Under the pieces are notes generated by a model. The model was not told the DNA's origin and made no database searches. It saw nothing but the letters and a program-made list of their open reading frames with translations. A stretch of 64,000 bases of DNA from JBGTGG01 sp964398945 (GTDB lineage: Bacteria; Bacteroidota; Bacteroidia; Cytophagales; Cyclobacteriaceae): assembly GCA_964398945.1 (NCBI GenBank), contig CAYNOT010000005.1, forward strand, positions 174,988 to 238,987. Reading direction: 5' to 3'. Below are positions 63,019-64,000 of this stretch, piece after piece; positions within the stretch are counted from its first letter, which is position 1; each line of letters begins with the position of its first letter. A program made the translations under genes and the position numbers.

Positions 63019-63870
63019 ATGAAGAAATTGTTTCAATTAAGTTTAATCGTCCTATTTTTTACTGTTGCCCTGATAGGTATTCAATCTTGTAAGGATGACG
63101 ATCCAATTCCTACTGTAATGCTTGTATCAGAACGTTCTACAGGTAAACTATTTACTGTTGACATCGCCACTGCTGCAAAAACAGAAGTCGGTCAAATTAA
63201 AAATGCTGACGGAAATGGAGTATCGAATATTCGTGGCCTGATTTATAGTAAAGCTGCCAATAAATTATTTTCTTCTGGAACAAGTGATGGTGGTGGCTCC
63301 TTTTACTCCATTGAACCTAAAACCTGGGTCGCTACGGTTATCAATGCTAATGAAGATAATCATGTATTTGGTGTTGCAGATTTATTAATGACCGCGGAAA
63401 ACAGAATCATAGGAACGCTATGGTTTCAGGATGATTCAAACGTTGGATATGGGCCCGGACTTTTAATCGTAAATGCGAATGGCACCGGCTACGATTCAAT
63501 TCTTTTCTCTGACGATAATATCTGTTGTGGCATGGGAATGGTTTATGGATCAAACAACAATGAACTCTTTATCGCATCCGATGATATCGAAATCTATAAA
63601 TCCGATTTGCAAGGCAATATCACATTTCATACCGCATTAACACCCGATGGGTTTGATACCATAGATCCAGACCATTATGCTATTCAAAATATGGTTAAAA
63701 ACTCCACTGGTAAAATTTACGCCACTGTATACAGTTCCAATAATGGAAACACCTACCTGGGACAAGTCGATATAGCAAACGAAAAATTGATTAAAATTGG
63801 TCAATTGAATGCTGACGGAACCACAGAGCGATATCATGGATTGATTTTATTGCCACAAAATCTGCTTTAG
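63019..63870 (+). CDS. Exported lipoprotein with beta-propeller-like body, ~283 aa
   Basis: The start MKKLFQLSL at 63019 is preferred over ATG 63001 because it begins a lipoprotein signal ending ALIGIQSC. The body has repeated VxxxxTGKLFTVDIATA, NKLFSSGTSDGG, NNNELFIASDD and TGKIYATVYSS units that look like a six-bladed propeller, of the sort found in NHL/SMP-30-like sensors. No catalytic motif. Function unknown; probably envelope-located. A strong terminator follows. Confidence 0.7.
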   Translation: MKKLFQLSLIVLFFTVALIGIQSCKDDDPIPTVMLVSERSTGKLFTVDIATAAKTEVGQIKNADGNGVSNIRGLIYSKAANKLFSSGTSDGGGSFYSIEPKTWVATVINANEDNHVFGVADLLMTAENRIIGTLWFQDDSNVGYGPGLLIVNANGTGYDSILFSDDNICCGMGMVYGSNNNELFIASDDIEIYKSDLQGNITFHTALTPDGFDTIDPDHYAIQNMVKNSTGKIYATVYSSNNGNTYLGQVDIANEKLIKIGQLNADGTTERYHGLILLPQNLL

Positions 63871-63894
63871 CCTTTTATTACAAGAATTGTATCT

Positions 63895-63943
63895 AGCGAA
63901 TAATCAAGTGGTTTCTACCACCCTGATTATTCGCTTTTCTTTT
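63895..63943 (+). terminator. Terminator of the 63.0-63.9 kb lipoprotein gene
   Basis: GCGAATAATCA (63896-63906) pairs perfectly with TGATTATTCGC (63924-63934), and GTGGT/ACCAC adds an inner helix. A T-rich tract follows. Confidence 0.85.
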
Positions 63944-64000
63944 ACAACGTAACCGTCCGATAAACTACATCTTGCCAGGTATCAATTCACTTATCCGGTT

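Overview
The window is a contiguous piece of a Bacteroidota chromosome, most likely a Cytophagales-type soil or aquatic polysaccharide degrader. The signs are SusC/SusD pairs, a hybrid two-component regulator, TAnnTTTG-type -7 promoter boxes, genes without Shine-Dalgarno sites, and RHS cassettes. The placement below phylum level is inference.

Layout. (1) 1-6.3 kb: an integrative region with the end of a type III restriction enzyme gene, an unknown gene, a small ORF, and a large serine recombinase whose reading frame runs into tRNA-Pro. tRNA-Arg, a GIY-YIG nuclease and tRNA-Ser follow, then an inverted 34-bp fragment of tRNA-Pro and a HigA-type gene that looks truncated at its 5' end. (2) 6.3-8.2 kb: a Fic-family gene preceded by six TATCTGTTTTACAG-like repeats at near-helical spacing. 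(3) 8.3-18.4 kb, minus strand: sulfur island 1, with SusC, SusD, two arylsulfatases, a rhodanese-thioredoxin fusion, tRNA-Cys and a 169-aa unknown protein. (4) 18.6-39.5 kb: a K+/H+ antiporter, then a PUL for a glucuronate polymer (hybrid regulator, SusC, SusD, GH88, DUF4861, alginate-lyase-like PL, two GH2, SDR, UxuA). (5) 39.8-45.8 kb, minus strand: sulfur island 2, with a TonB receptor, a periplasmic binding protein, a paralogue of the 169-aa protein, a decayed arylsulfatase and an Rrf2 regulator. (6) 45.9-49.8 kb: an ABC permease, a small conserved protein and a RAYT transposase flanked by REP-like repeats. (7) 49.9-56.8 kb: an array of truncated RHS C-terminal cassettes with candidate immunity genes. 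(8) 56.9-63.9 kb: leuS, a sterol-desaturase family gene, a TauE/SafE exporter, a 1-Cys peroxiredoxin and a lipoprotein.

The most unusual system is the regulation of the two sulfur islands. Four transcription units carry the same stacked leader: a 17-bp palindrome (YCTAY-N7-RTAGR type) beside the promoter, a SAM-I riboswitch, and within about 20 nt after its P1 helix a short ORF starting Met-Lys and carrying two to four consecutive Cys codons at or near its end. Two of the four leaders share a further block with compensating helices. This suggests that uptake of sulfated or organosulfur compounds is read out at three levels: a repressor (the Rrf2 gene is a natural candidate), SAM, and charged tRNA-Cys. 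A tRNA-Cys gene sits inside island 1.

In the PUL, exported lyase and glycosidases would cut a glucuronic-acid polymer, GH88 and GH2 enzymes would release uronate monomers, and the SDR plus UxuA would feed them toward 2-keto-3-deoxygluconate. All family calls come from reading motifs; no database search was run.
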